A stretch of 35,764 nucleotides of DNA. Origin: Terriglobia bacterium (lineage in GTDB: Bacteria; Acidobacteriota; Terriglobia; Terriglobales; Acidobacteriaceae). A model generated the notes under the pieces. The model had not been told where the DNA came from. It did not search any database and saw nothing but the letters and a program-made list of their open reading frames with translations. The position numbers and the translations under genes were made by a program. The DNA is taken from assembly GCA_020073105.1 (NCBI GenBank), contig JAIQFW010000017.1, forward strand, positions 1-35,764. Direction: 5' to 3'. Positions 6,545-14,739 of this stretch are shown here, one piece after another (within the stretch, counting starts at the first letter, position 1; the number at the start of each line of letters is the position of its first letter).

Positions 6545-8472
6545 GATGGGCCTCCTTGTTGAAAACTGGTTACGAATTGATGGATGACAAGCTGGGTGGA
6601 AAGCACACCCACAAGTGCCATGTCGTCCTTCACTCCGATCGCCCGGCCGGTCTTGAATTTCTCAACCAGCTTGGCCACAGCCGGTGCATCAAACAAGCCA
6701 CCGTCCTCGATGGTTCCGGGTGCCAGCAGTTCCTCAAGATAAACATCGGCGCCGCCGGCAAAGAAGCTTCTTCCGTCAGGAGCACGGTAGGGTTGCTTGT
6801 GTCGATTCAGAATGGCAGGCGGTAGCAGCTGACCGAAGGCCCGCTTCAGAATGTATTTTTCATTCAGAACTTTCATTTTGAGATGCTGCGGAAGCTTGGC
6901 GGCAAATTCCACAACACGGTAATCGAGAAAAGGGTGCCGCGTTTCCACCGAGTGAGCCAGGGCCACGCGGTCGCCTTGCGATGACAGAATGTAGCCCGGC
7001 AACAGGAACATGGTTTCTAAGTACTGTGCCTGACAGAAACTGTTCCAACGGAAGTAGTCCAGCGGCAGTTTCCCGGCTAGTTCACTCACGGCATTGTTCT
7101 CGGGAACCACCTGGTGCATCTCGTCTGAGAAGAGCACCTTTAGGCGCGAAGTTAGCTCCCATCTCGGCAGGTGCGAGAAGAAGGGATTTCTGAGGTCTTC
7201 CTGGCTGGCGTGAAAGAACTTCTGCAGATAGGCATCCGGTTGCTTCTGGAGGTTATTCTGATACGGATACAGCCGACGCAGCAACCGGGGGCGGTAGGCC
7301 GACTGGGGTTGTGCCGCCCAGAACCGGCGGATCTTCTGCTCCTTATAGATGTCATAACCGCCGAAGATCTCATCGGCACCCTCGCCGGTGAGGACGACCT
7401 TGTACCCGTTATCACGCACCAGCCTCGAAAGCAAATACAGCGGCGCTGGGGCCGCCCGGATGATTGGTTGCTCCGTATGCCAGATCATTTCCGGAAACGC
7501 GGCAGCCACATCGTTGTACCCACAACGTATCTGTTGGTGAGCCGTGTTCAGGAATCGGATTGCGTCCTGCTGAAACGGGGTCTCATCCAGTTCTTCCGGA
7601 GTGAAGCCAATGGAAAAGGTGCGCAGCCGGGAACCGACTATCTGGTTGGCCAGCGCAGTCACAATAGTGGAATCCAAGCCCCCGCTTAAATAGGCGCCGA
7701 CAGGAACATCGGAGCGAAGACGGATACGAGTGGCATCGGTAAGCAGTTCCGAGAGTTGTTCAACATACTCACCCTCGGGCCGCACTATTTCGGGACTGTC
7801 AAAATCGAGCTGCCAATAGCAGTGAATTCGGATTTCTCCGTCCTTGAACGTAAGTGAACTCGCCGGCGGCAGCTCACAGATATCTTTGAAGATCGTCCTA
7901 GGCGGAACCGTGAACCAAAAGGTAAAGATCTGGTCGAGTCCCGCCCGGTCTATCTCCCGGCAAACACCCGGATGGGCAAAGAGGGACTTGATCTCCGAGC
8001 CAAAGATCAAGTTGCCGCCCACCTTGGTGTAGAAAAGCGGCCGAACCCCGAGCCGGTCTCGAGAGAGAAAAAGTTTGCGCTCTCGCGCGTCCCAGACCGC
8101 CATCCCCCATTGTCCATTCAGATAGCGAACGCACTCCTCGCCTTTCTCCTCGTACAGATGAAGAATGACCTCGGTATCCGAGTGAGTCGCGAAGATGTGT
8201 CCGTGGGCAAGCAACTGCTTGCGCAGTTCAACGTAGTTGAAGATTTCACCGTTGAAGGTGATCCACAAGGATTCGTCTTCGTTGTGAATCGGCTGGTGGC
8301 CGCCATCGACATCAATGATGCTCAGCCGGGCGTTGGCCAAGCCGATACCATGGTCGGCGTGCAGACCCCATTCGTCCGGGCCACGGTGCCGAACCAGGCC
8401 GATCATGCCTTTCAGCACATCCGTGTCAACGTAGGCGCTTTGCGAATTGCAAATCCCAGCGATCCCACACAT
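6508..8472 (-). CDS. asnB: Asparagine synthase (glutamine-hydrolysing), AsnB family
   Basis: The 654-residue enzyme has an intact N-terminal class II glutaminase domain starting MCGIAG, with Cys2 as nucleophile, then RHRGPDE and FNGEIFNY. The C-terminal synthetase domain carries the PP-loop SGGLDST at about residue 263 and TGEGADEIFGGYD. The glutaminase frees ammonia from glutamine and the synthetase adenylates a carboxylate and amidates it. In polysaccharide loci, AsnB homologues such as WbpS have been proposed to convert uronic acids to uronamides, and AsnB paralogues recur in exosortase-linked clusters. Here the gene heads the asnB-ACP-ligase-NadE-like cassette, after a 367-base gap. Aspartate amidation to feed the ligase or direct uronamide formation are both possible. 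Confidence 0.9.
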   Translation of the reverse strand: MCGIAGICNSQSAYVDTDVLKGMIGLVRHRGPDEWGLHADHGIGLANARLSIIDVDGGHQPIHNEDESLWITFNGEIFNYVELRKQLLAHGHIFATHSDTEVILHLYEEKGEECVRYLNGQWGMAVWDARERKLFLSRDRLGVRPLFYTKVGGNLIFGSEIKSLFAHPGVCREIDRAGLDQIFTFWFTVPPRTIFKDICELPPASSLTFKDGEIRIHCYWQLDFDSPEIVRPEGEYVEQLSELLTDATRIRLRSDVPVGAYLSGGLDSTIVTALANQIVGSRLRTFSIGFTPEELDETPFQQDAIRFLNTAHQQIRCGYNDVAAAFPEMIWHTEQPIIRAAPAPLYLLSRLVRDNGYKVVLTGEGADEIFGGYDIYKEQKIRRFWAAQPQSAYRPRLLRRLYPYQNNLQKQPDAYLQKFFHASQEDLRNPFFSHLPRWELTSRLKVLFSDEMHQVVPENNAVSELAGKLPLDYFRWNSFCQAQYLETMFLLPGYILSSQGDRVALAHSVETRHPFLDYRVVEFAAKLPQHLKMKVLNEKYILKRAFGQLLPPAILNRHKQPYRAPDGRSFFAGGADVYLEELLAPGTIEDGGLFDAPAVAKLVEKFKTGRAIGVKDDMALVGVLSTQLVIHQFVTSFQQGGPSWTDYRQNYAVS

Positions 8473-8839
8473 AAAACCTTCTTATAGTGATTGTGGTTTT
8501 TGGAGTCAGAAGGTCCGGGCTTCGCTTGTGTTGCAGAATTCAACACCCACGCAAGCCCACCCGAATCAAGCGAACTGCTTGTTTGACAATATGTTCCAGT
8601 GACACCAAAGCACCATGTGCCTCTGGTTTGAAGAAACGAACAATCATGCGCTGAATTCCTTGACCCTAATTCCTCGGGGATGGTAATCATGGCACTCAAC
8701 ATCACTCGTCGAGTCCAAGTATCGGACTGAGATCGCGTGAGTTCGACATTTCGACGGGGTTCTGTGGGACAACTCCCTGCAGAAACATTAGCTAGCATCA
8801 GATCTGACGAAAATGAATCCGCGGTTGGTCACGTGAGTC
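8473..8839 (-). promoter_or_regulatory. Gene-free leader upstream of asnB
   Basis: No convincing gene occupies this 367-base gap between the asparagine-synthase-like gene and asnB. A 128-codon minus-strand frame crosses it but overlaps the asnB start and resembles nothing. The asnB leader holds an imperfect hairpin at 8524-8556 (GCTTG-TGTTG pairing with CAACA and CAAGC, with a 6-base bulge) and a short CAAGC/GCTTG inverted repeat at 8567-8581. The length of the gap, in a locus where genes otherwise abut, suggests that a separate promoter for the asnB cassette lies here, but no strong -35/-10 pair could be picked. Confidence 0.3.
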
Positions 8840-10651
8840 TCAAGCACTGGGAGCCAACAAGCTTTCTGGCGAAATCGATGGCCTCGAGGGCTCTGCCCAG
8901 AGCGCCTCAAGCAAGGTCAACGTCTGCCAGCAGCGGACACCTCGGGTTGTTGCCGTCTTGAGCATTTTTCGAACGACGCATGCATCCATCATTCCGTGCT
9001 CGCTGACGCTATCCACAATCGTCTGCGGCAATTGCGTGCGCCGGCTCCGGCCGAGAACCGCCAGAAGTTTGTGCCGAGCATTGGGAGGTACCCTCAAGCA
9101 GTAGGACAGCAATCTGACTCTCCATGGAAACACCCATGAATTCGGAGCCACGCCGTACGTCGCATCGGGAATCGCCGCAACCTCCGGGTGTAACTTTTTC
9201 TGAAATGCGCAATACAAACGGTTATTGGATTTGAGCGCGTCGGGCACCTGCATGGCATGTTGAAACAAGGGGAAAGAATAAAAGGGGGTAGTCTGCCACA
9301 AGAAAAATCGCGCCCGGTCTTCGCCTTCAAAAAGCCAGTTATGTCCGCGCTCGTAGATCGTGTAATGGACCGACTTGTGCCCCCAGTCTCGTTCGGGATA
9401 GCTGAGCAAAAGATCTCGCAATTCTGCCACGAGGAGGCCAGCATCCAAATGAAAGATCTGCTCGACGATTTGCAATGGAAGGATGGCATGTTCCTCGATC
9501 ACATACTTGACCAACGCGTCCAGATTCACGACAGGTCTGCGCGGAAGAGCGCCCGGGAAGATTTTGTCGCCACCGTCACCTGTGACATAGGTTGCAGTTC
9601 GCCCCCAGCGTGCCACAATCACATCCATAAAAGCGAGGATGAAGGTCATGGTCACCAAGTTATGGCCATCGGTCATCGAGACCAGCCGTTGCTGCTGAAC
9701 TGCATCGCCGTCGGGAACAGGAATGAAATGCCACGGTATCTTGAGTTTTTTGGAGATCAGCTCCGCCAAGTGGACATCTTCACTACCGTAGCCACTCGGC
9801 GTGGCAAAGGTGGCAGCGACACAGGAAGCATTTTCTCGTCTCATCGCGACCGCTACGGCCCGCGAATCTTGCCCCCCACTCAGCGAAATGACGTTGAGCC
9901 CGGCGTCGGGACCGCATCCACGGCTGCGGGTCGCAGAGAGAAACAAATCAACCAACTCAGTCACGACAGCATCGCATTTTCGAGACAAGTCTCGCTCCTC
10001 GAAATTGGACTGAAAGAGTGTTGCCACTCGAGTGGAGATCTCTGGCCCGGAAACCTTCGCGGCAAGCAGCGACGCGGCCGGCAATCGTTTTACGCTCTCG
10101 AACAGCGTTCTTGTGCCTAACGCATATCCCAGCCAGAGCGTCTGCGCCGCACCCAAGCGATCGAGGCCGACCCCTGCGAACCGGGCCACGAACTTGTCCT
10201 CCCGGCCAGCAATTAGCTGCTTATCATTGGCAAAGTACACAAACGGCAGCCGGCCCAATGGATCATTGAAGATCATCAGGTCCTTCGCGGCGGTATCGGC
10301 AATTGCGATCAGGTACTCGCCATCGGAGTCCAGAATCCACTGCTTGATGAGTTGCTCTCTTGCTTCTGGATGGATGTCAATGTCCTCGACGAGCTTACGC
10401 AATTCACGCTCCACCGAGCCCGACTCTTGGCCGTAGATGCGGCCTTCGAACGCGACAAGATACGCGCCGAACCTAATAACCCGCACCGGATAATCCGGAT
10501 ATCCCACGTGTCCAACAATCAGACCCGGCGAGCAAACGTCGATCACAGCCTTGTAGTCCCGGCTGTGCAGCATCAGTGATTGCAGGTCACGAAACCTGCG
10601 TTCGATGCCGTTCGAGATATCCGCTGTGAGACACAGAGTGAGACCGGGCAT
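8840..10651 (-). CDS. Asparagine-synthase-like protein lacking the glutaminase nucleophile
   Basis: This 603-residue protein has the two-domain layout of AsnB but is strongly diverged. Its N terminus reads MPGLTL, so the Cys2 that a class II glutaminase exposes after Met removal is replaced by Pro, and no substitute Cys is at the N terminus. FEGRIYG is the degenerate match to the FNGEIFN motif. The synthetase domain keeps a variant PP-loop SLSGGQDSRA near residue 257 and TGDGGDKIF. It could use free ammonia or ammonia from another subunit, or catalyse a different ATP-dependent condensation, as beta-lactam synthetase does in the same superfamily. The ATG at 10651 sits inside a perfect hairpin with its ribosome-binding site. 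The gene is preceded by a decayed asnB copy, so this region has collected several family members. Confidence 0.82.
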   Translation of the reverse strand: MPGLTLCLTADISNGIERRFRDLQSLMLHSRDYKAVIDVCSPGLIVGHVGYPDYPVRVIRFGAYLVAFEGRIYGQESGSVERELRKLVEDIDIHPEAREQLIKQWILDSDGEYLIAIADTAAKDLMIFNDPLGRLPFVYFANDKQLIAGREDKFVARFAGVGLDRLGAAQTLWLGYALGTRTLFESVKRLPAASLLAAKVSGPEISTRVATLFQSNFEERDLSRKCDAVVTELVDLFLSATRSRGCGPDAGLNVISLSGGQDSRAVAVAMRRENASCVAATFATPSGYGSEDVHLAELISKKLKIPWHFIPVPDGDAVQQQRLVSMTDGHNLVTMTFILAFMDVIVARWGRTATYVTGDGGDKIFPGALPRRPVVNLDALVKYVIEEHAILPLQIVEQIFHLDAGLLVAELRDLLLSYPERDWGHKSVHYTIYERGHNWLFEGEDRARFFLWQTTPFYSFPLFQHAMQVPDALKSNNRLYCAFQKKLHPEVAAIPDATYGVAPNSWVFPWRVRLLSYCLRVPPNARHKLLAVLGRSRRTQLPQTIVDSVSEHGMMDACVVRKMLKTATTRGVRCWQTLTLLEALWAEPSRPSISPESLLAPSA

Positions 10652-10670
10652 TCCTTCCTCGTAAGGAATG
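10649..10670 (-). promoter_or_regulatory. Hairpin covering the ribosome-binding site and start codon
   Basis: The transcript of the asparagine-synthase-like gene can form a perfect 8-bp stem: CAUUCCUU pairs with AAGGAAUG across a 6-base loop, ACGAGG. The AUG that ends the 3' arm is the gene's start codon, and the GAGGAAGGA Shine-Dalgarno is split between loop and stem. Such a structure could limit initiation until it is opened. Whether it is regulatory is inference; the pairing itself is visible. Confidence 0.45.
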
Positions 10671-10735
10671 GCAATCGTTGCTGAACCAGAAGGAGAAAGA
10701 TAAACCCTGCAGCCGGGAACTGCGACAACTCATCT

Positions 10736-11508
10736 CTAATTTCCGTGCGGTCTGGCCTGCTCCCCGCCCCGGATGAAGTGATCGACAATGAGTTTCGTCG
10801 AGAGAATACCGACAATGGCCATGTCGTCTTTGACGCCAATGGCACAGCCAGCACGACATTTATCGATTAACTGTGACATCGAGCTTGCATCGACGATTCC
10901 CTCCATCTCGACTCTTCTGAATGACAACACGTCCTCCACATAGCCGTTTCCAGAATCTGCGAAGAAACCTCTCCCCTCCGGCGCACGGTGGGGTTGCTTG
11001 TGGCGATGGAGGATCGAAGAGGGCAATAACCCTCCGCACGCCTGCTCAGGATGTATTTCTCATTCAGAACTTTCATCTGAGATGCGGCGGCAGCTTGGCG
11101 GCAAACTCCACCGCAAGGTAATCAAGAAACGGATGCCGTGCTTCCACCTCGGGCGGGAGCGCCACTCGGTCCCCTTGCGACGACAAAATGTATCCGGGCA
11201 ATAAGAACATGGTTTCCAGATACTGCGCCTGACAGAAGCTGTCCCAGTGGTAATACTCCAGGGGGGAGCTTTCCCATCAGTTCGCCGACTGGATCGTGTT
11301 CCAGCAGCCGGTGTCTTGTCTCTTCGGAGAAAAGCACCTTTAAGCGCGATGTCAACTCCCACCCGGGCAGATGCGAGAAGAATGGACTGCGGAGATCCTC
11401 TTCGTTTGCGTGAAAGAACCTCCGCAAATAAGAATCCAGTCGCTTCTGAAGATTGGCCCGATAACGATACAAGCGGTGCAGAAGCCGGGCGCGGTAACTC
11501 GAACCAAG
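10736..11508 (-). pseudogene. Decayed 3' part of a second asnB gene
   Basis: Stitched across frames, this stretch matches roughly the last 270 residues of the intact AsnB at 6508-8472: SYRARLLHRLY, FSHLPGWELTSRLKVLF, FCQAQYLETMFLLPGYILSS, MKVLNEKYIL, HRHKQPHRAPEGR and IGVKDDMAIVGILSTK. At least three single-base indels break it: an extra base in a six-G run (11261-11266), a lost base near 11078 (HLR then a stop, where the intact gene has HLKMKV), and another near 11030. The glutaminase domain and the PP-loop are absent, and a stop lies just upstream of the homology, near 11533. Several indels together with a missing 5' half argue for real decay rather than a single sequencing error. Divergence from the intact gene is considerable, so the duplication is old or the copy came from a different asnB lineage. 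Confidence 0.8.
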
Positions 11509-11605
11509 TTGCTCATTCAGCGTGACCTATTGCAGAAACAGCATCGCGAACCGAAGGACCGTTCCGCTCGGATGTGAAACTCATCGGTGTCCCTCACACT
11601 GCGGT

Positions 11606-12709
11606 TTACACATCATTAAATCCGTTAAAGATGTTCCACGCCCGGGCTTGCGCGAACGCGTGAGCGAGGGGATGCTCCCCCAACCAGAACCCGACCAGGG
11701 GAAAGTAAGGGTATCCACCAAGAGATGGAGGCATGCATACGAAGCCGTGCGACGTCAGTTGCGATGACAAAGGCAGAGAGCGCAAATGTGCTACCCAAAC
11801 GGTGCTCCCCATCTCAGACCGGGCATGACATGCTTGCAGGATGGCGTGGGCTGCGGTCACCCGTTGGCTATCGATGCCGCAGTCTACGATCCACGAACGC
11901 TCGGAATTGTGGCGAACCACCACGTACGCGCAGGGTCGTCCCGCAGCCGGGACGATCGCCAGAATCTCGTATCGATTCACAGGATCCCTGAAAAAACGCC
12001 ACCGCAAATACTCACTCGACACACGCTGGACAAAGCGCTCCTGGGGTGCCGACCAATCTTCGAGTGAAAGGTTCCCTAACTCGGCTTCCGGTACATTCAC
12101 AACCCTTAGGCTGCCGTAGTTAGGATGTAAATTGGCAGCTAAGACTCTTTTTGCGGCGGCGCAGAAATCAACGATCGGACTCGCGACCCTACCAACCCAG
12201 CCGAGATGCGACTGCAATAGCTGGCGCGAACCGTGAATAAATGCATGAGTCGTCCAGAGATCGATAACTTTATATCCCAAGCGTAGGAAAATAGGCTGGG
12301 AAAACTGATTGGGGATGCCCATCAGAATGTCAACTTCCTTATTTGTGACCAAGGACTTGGTAGCACGCACCAGAGAGAACGCACCCAGGTAAACTCGTTT
12401 GCTGCGGTCCACCAAGAGGTTGCCGGCAACTCCAGCTTTGACTGTCGTTTTTCCATGACGTAGATCACGTACAGTTACCGAGCAGAGTCCGCATATTTCC
12501 CCCTTGCCATCTCGCAAGATCCAGGAGAATGGCCGTTCCTGGCCCTGGTCGCGATAGTACCAATCAAAACGTCGCGCGACCTCTGGGGTTCCATTCCTTT
12601 GACATAGGGCTAAGATATCGTTCTTGTACTCGCGCAAATCGACCCTCTCCACAACGGTGCTCGTGTTCGGCGCAGTGGGTGCGGCAAATTCGACGAAGTT
12701 GGTATCCAT
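11606..12709 (-). CDS. GNAT-like acetyltransferase family protein
   Basis: The 367-residue protein looks like a GNAT-fold acyltransferase with a long C-terminal extension. The N-terminal half has FDWYYRDQG, then a core strand pattern VKAGVAGNLLVDRSKR that resembles the GNAT acyl-CoA-binding region. ILMGIPNQFSQPIFLRLGYKVI follows, typical of the GNAT end segment in which a residue in N-x-x-S/A-x-x-x-Y/F-x-K/R-L-G-Y/F contacts the substrate. It has no signal peptide or membrane segment. The start is supported by GGAAA upstream of 12709. It stands between the two-domain glycosyltransferase-like gene and the asnB remnant, 23 bases after the former, so they are probably co-transcribed. A role in transferring an acyl or aminoacyl group from the nearby carrier protein to a sugar amine is plausible but not shown. 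Confidence 0.6.
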   Translation of the reverse strand: MDTNFVEFAAPTAPNTSTVVERVDLREYKNDILALCQRNGTPEVARRFDWYYRDQGQERPFSWILRDGKGEICGLCSVTVRDLRHGKTTVKAGVAGNLLVDRSKRVYLGAFSLVRATKSLVTNKEVDILMGIPNQFSQPIFLRLGYKVIDLWTTHAFIHGSRQLLQSHLGWVGRVASPIVDFCAAAKRVLAANLHPNYGSLRVVNVPEAELGNLSLEDWSAPQERFVQRVSSEYLRWRFFRDPVNRYEILAIVPAAGRPCAYVVVRHNSERSWIVDCGIDSQRVTAAHAILQACHARSEMGSTVWVAHLRSLPLSSQLTSHGFVCMPPSLGGYPYFPLVGFWLGEHPLAHAFAQARAWNIFNGFNDV

Positions 12710-12732
12710 GAGCGTTTCCGTGAAGAGCGATG

Positions 12733-14478
12733 CTAGATAAGTTCGATCAATGGCCGCGTGAGGTTTACGGTTTCCATTACGAGATTTGAGTTACGGCGGG
12801 ACAGAGGACCGACCAAAGTTCTTCCATCCAGTACTTCGTACCGTTTACTACGGTTGAATGTGTGCGTGCCCAGGTTGGCTTTCATCCATCCTGGTTTGAC
12901 GGTTCCGACCGAGGTTTCGTGATATTCGGTTTCGGTCAGAACGTCAACACGGTTCAGCGTTACCGCCCAACTGTCGGCTGCCGAGTAATCCTGACCCGGC
13001 CGGATCAAATGTCCGTCCGCTAGAAAAAGGTGACCGGCGGGCCGACATCTTCGTATGTCAGAGACAATCGGATTGCGTGGGTGGGGTGCCCAGGGCCCGA
13101 ATAAGGAATTCGAGAAGAACAGAAAGAGTTCACTCTTGCCGTCAAACCAGGAATCCGAGCTTCCGATCCCCGAGGTAAACATCCAAAACTTGCCTTTGTG
13201 GTTGAGTATGGTTGTGTCGACAGCGGCAACGCCACGAAGAAGTACGCCCGCCAATTCCCAATCCCATGGGAAGTCAATCGCACGGTACAGCTGAATCGTT
13301 TTGTTGTCCTTGGTTTCGGGCAGGAGATAGGTCTCTCCGTGCCACTCGAATATGCAGGGATAAGAGAGGTGATAAGGTTCTTCCAACACTATTTGAGGGG
13401 CGCCGCAGCCTTTCGCCGCGTCAATCTCCACAAAGGAGATAACTCCTTTCCTTTGGGCACAAGAATAGTCCTCGAAAAAGACATAACTCTTCTCGCCTCG
13501 ATCAATCACGAAGGGGTCGGCATAAAAGTGATTGGACGGAGCGCGTACGATCGTGAGACTATTTCCTCCTGTTGTCCAGTCTTCATCAGGGGCTCTTTTC
13601 CTAAGAGCGATGAACCATTGCTCATGGAAGAGAATGGCGCGAATCAACTGTTTGACCATCCGAACCAACATCCGACTTAGCAGGCGCGCCGTTTCGACGT
13701 TCCCGCGTGCCGCGCCACGATTGGCAGCCGGAGTCTGAAGCAAGTCTTGGATGTACTGCGTATCATGGCGCCGCAGGTCATCCAAGCATTGGGCAAGCAT
13801 CGCTGACCGTTTGGAGCACAGGTTGCTGTAGTTGCGAAACAGGGAAAGACCATCGACAGGCAGATAGGCGCAAGGAAGCCTTCCTTCTCGATTGCTCACC
13901 GCAACGTTTATGCAGTTTTCGATGGGAAGGCTAGGATGCGACATTCTCGAAACGATCTTGAGAAGCAGATCGTCTATTTCTTCGAATGACCAAACGCCGC
14001 ATCGGACCGACTCCTGGAGTCGTACCTTCGGAACCACCGTGCTGAGATTCACCAACACATCCAGGTGCGCGCGCATAACCGCCTCGAGGTCTTTTGGATC
14101 ACATTCGAATCGATTGTCGACCAGCGTAATCTGCACCTCGAGCAGCTCAGGGCGACTGCGTACCGGGGCAAATGAAACCACATCAAAAACATCCGGTCTC
14201 ATAGAACGAGCCTTAAAGACCTTTTCGTCCAACTGCCGCCACAACTTGAACAACAGAGAGGCACGAGGGGCAACGGGCAGGACAATGGAAGCATCCTCGT
14301 CCTTTTTGACCGTGGCAATCAGCACCAGCTCAGCAATAGTCGACTGATCCAGCAGGTCGAGGATCTGGTGTACCCATCTGGGAACAGCCGGCGATTCCAG
14401 GATGACTCCAACTCGAAGCCGATGAGGGACGGGCTGAGCCCGCAAGCTCGGTTCAACGTAAGTGTCCACGATGGTCAT
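12733..14478 (-). CDS. Formyltransferase-like / GIPC-transferase-like two-domain protein
   Basis: The 581-residue product appears to have two parts. The first 200 or so residues resemble the formyltransferase fold (RVGVILESPAVPRWV near the start, LDVLVNLS, then GVWSFEEIDD), but the usual GVWSFHHGD pattern with its catalytic histidine is not there, so formyl transfer is doubtful. The region from about residue 300 shows the pattern of the glucosamine inositolphosphorylceramide transferase N-terminal family (HFYADPFVI, YVFFEDY, QIVLEEPYHLSYPCIFEW, AVDTTILNHKGKFWMFT, SELFLFFSNSLFGPW, RPAGHLF), a five-bladed propeller-like fold seen in sugar-transfer proteins. It begins the minus-strand run after a divergent intergenic region. 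It may transfer or recognise a sugar during polysaccharide assembly. Confidence 0.6.
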   Translation of the reverse strand: MTIVDTYVEPSLRAQPVPHRLRVGVILESPAVPRWVHQILDLLDQSTIAELVLIATVKKDEDASIVLPVAPRASLLFKLWRQLDEKVFKARSMRPDVFDVVSFAPVRSRPELLEVQITLVDNRFECDPKDLEAVMRAHLDVLVNLSTVVPKVRLQESVRCGVWSFEEIDDLLLKIVSRMSHPSLPIENCINVAVSNREGRLPCAYLPVDGLSLFRNYSNLCSKRSAMLAQCLDDLRRHDTQYIQDLLQTPAANRGAARGNVETARLLSRMLVRMVKQLIRAILFHEQWFIALRKRAPDEDWTTGGNSLTIVRAPSNHFYADPFVIDRGEKSYVFFEDYSCAQRKGVISFVEIDAAKGCGAPQIVLEEPYHLSYPCIFEWHGETYLLPETKDNKTIQLYRAIDFPWDWELAGVLLRGVAAVDTTILNHKGKFWMFTSGIGSSDSWFDGKSELFLFFSNSLFGPWAPHPRNPIVSDIRRCRPAGHLFLADGHLIRPGQDYSAADSWAVTLNRVDVLTETEYHETSVGTVKPGWMKANLGTHTFNRSKRYEVLDGRTLVGPLSRRNSNLVMETVNLTRPLIELI

Positions 14479-14612
14479 TTCCGGTCCTACTCAGTCAACT
14501 TCGGTGGATTTATTGAACAATTCTGAGTTCCGCTGGAGGTCGGCTTCCTTGTGGATCATTGCAACTATCGGTGAGCCCTGATAAGAGTACCTTTGTCAAT
14601 GAAGATATATCG

Positions 14613-14642
14613 TTGCCCGGTACCCAATAGATTATGTACTAT
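14613..14642 (+). promoter_or_regulatory. Weak candidate sigma70-type promoter for the lipoprotein gene
   Basis: In the 261-base divergent gap (14479-14739), TTGCCC at 14613 and TACTAT at 14637 are separated by 18 bases, about 100 bases upstream of the GTG start of the plus-strand lipoprotein gene. Both hexamers are imperfect. A TTGACA-like -35 for the opposite direction is visible as TGTCAA at 14594-14599, but no good -10 partner was found. Confidence 0.2.
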
Positions 14643-14739
14643 CGAGTCTGGACAGCCACGCCCTTCCGAATTATACTTCCCGTCAAGATTTTTGAGTAAG
14701 CAGCCTGAATAAATTCCAAGAACTCAGAGGTTTTGTTTC

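Noticed and set aside
8412-8798. 128-codon minus-strand frame upstream of asnB
   Set aside because: It overlaps the asnB start in another frame, has low-complexity unfamiliar sequence and no ribosome-binding site; most likely chance.
9257-10120. 287-codon plus-strand frame inside the asparagine-synthase-like gene
   Set aside because: Antisense to a protein with clear family motifs; no ribosome-binding site and no familiar domain.
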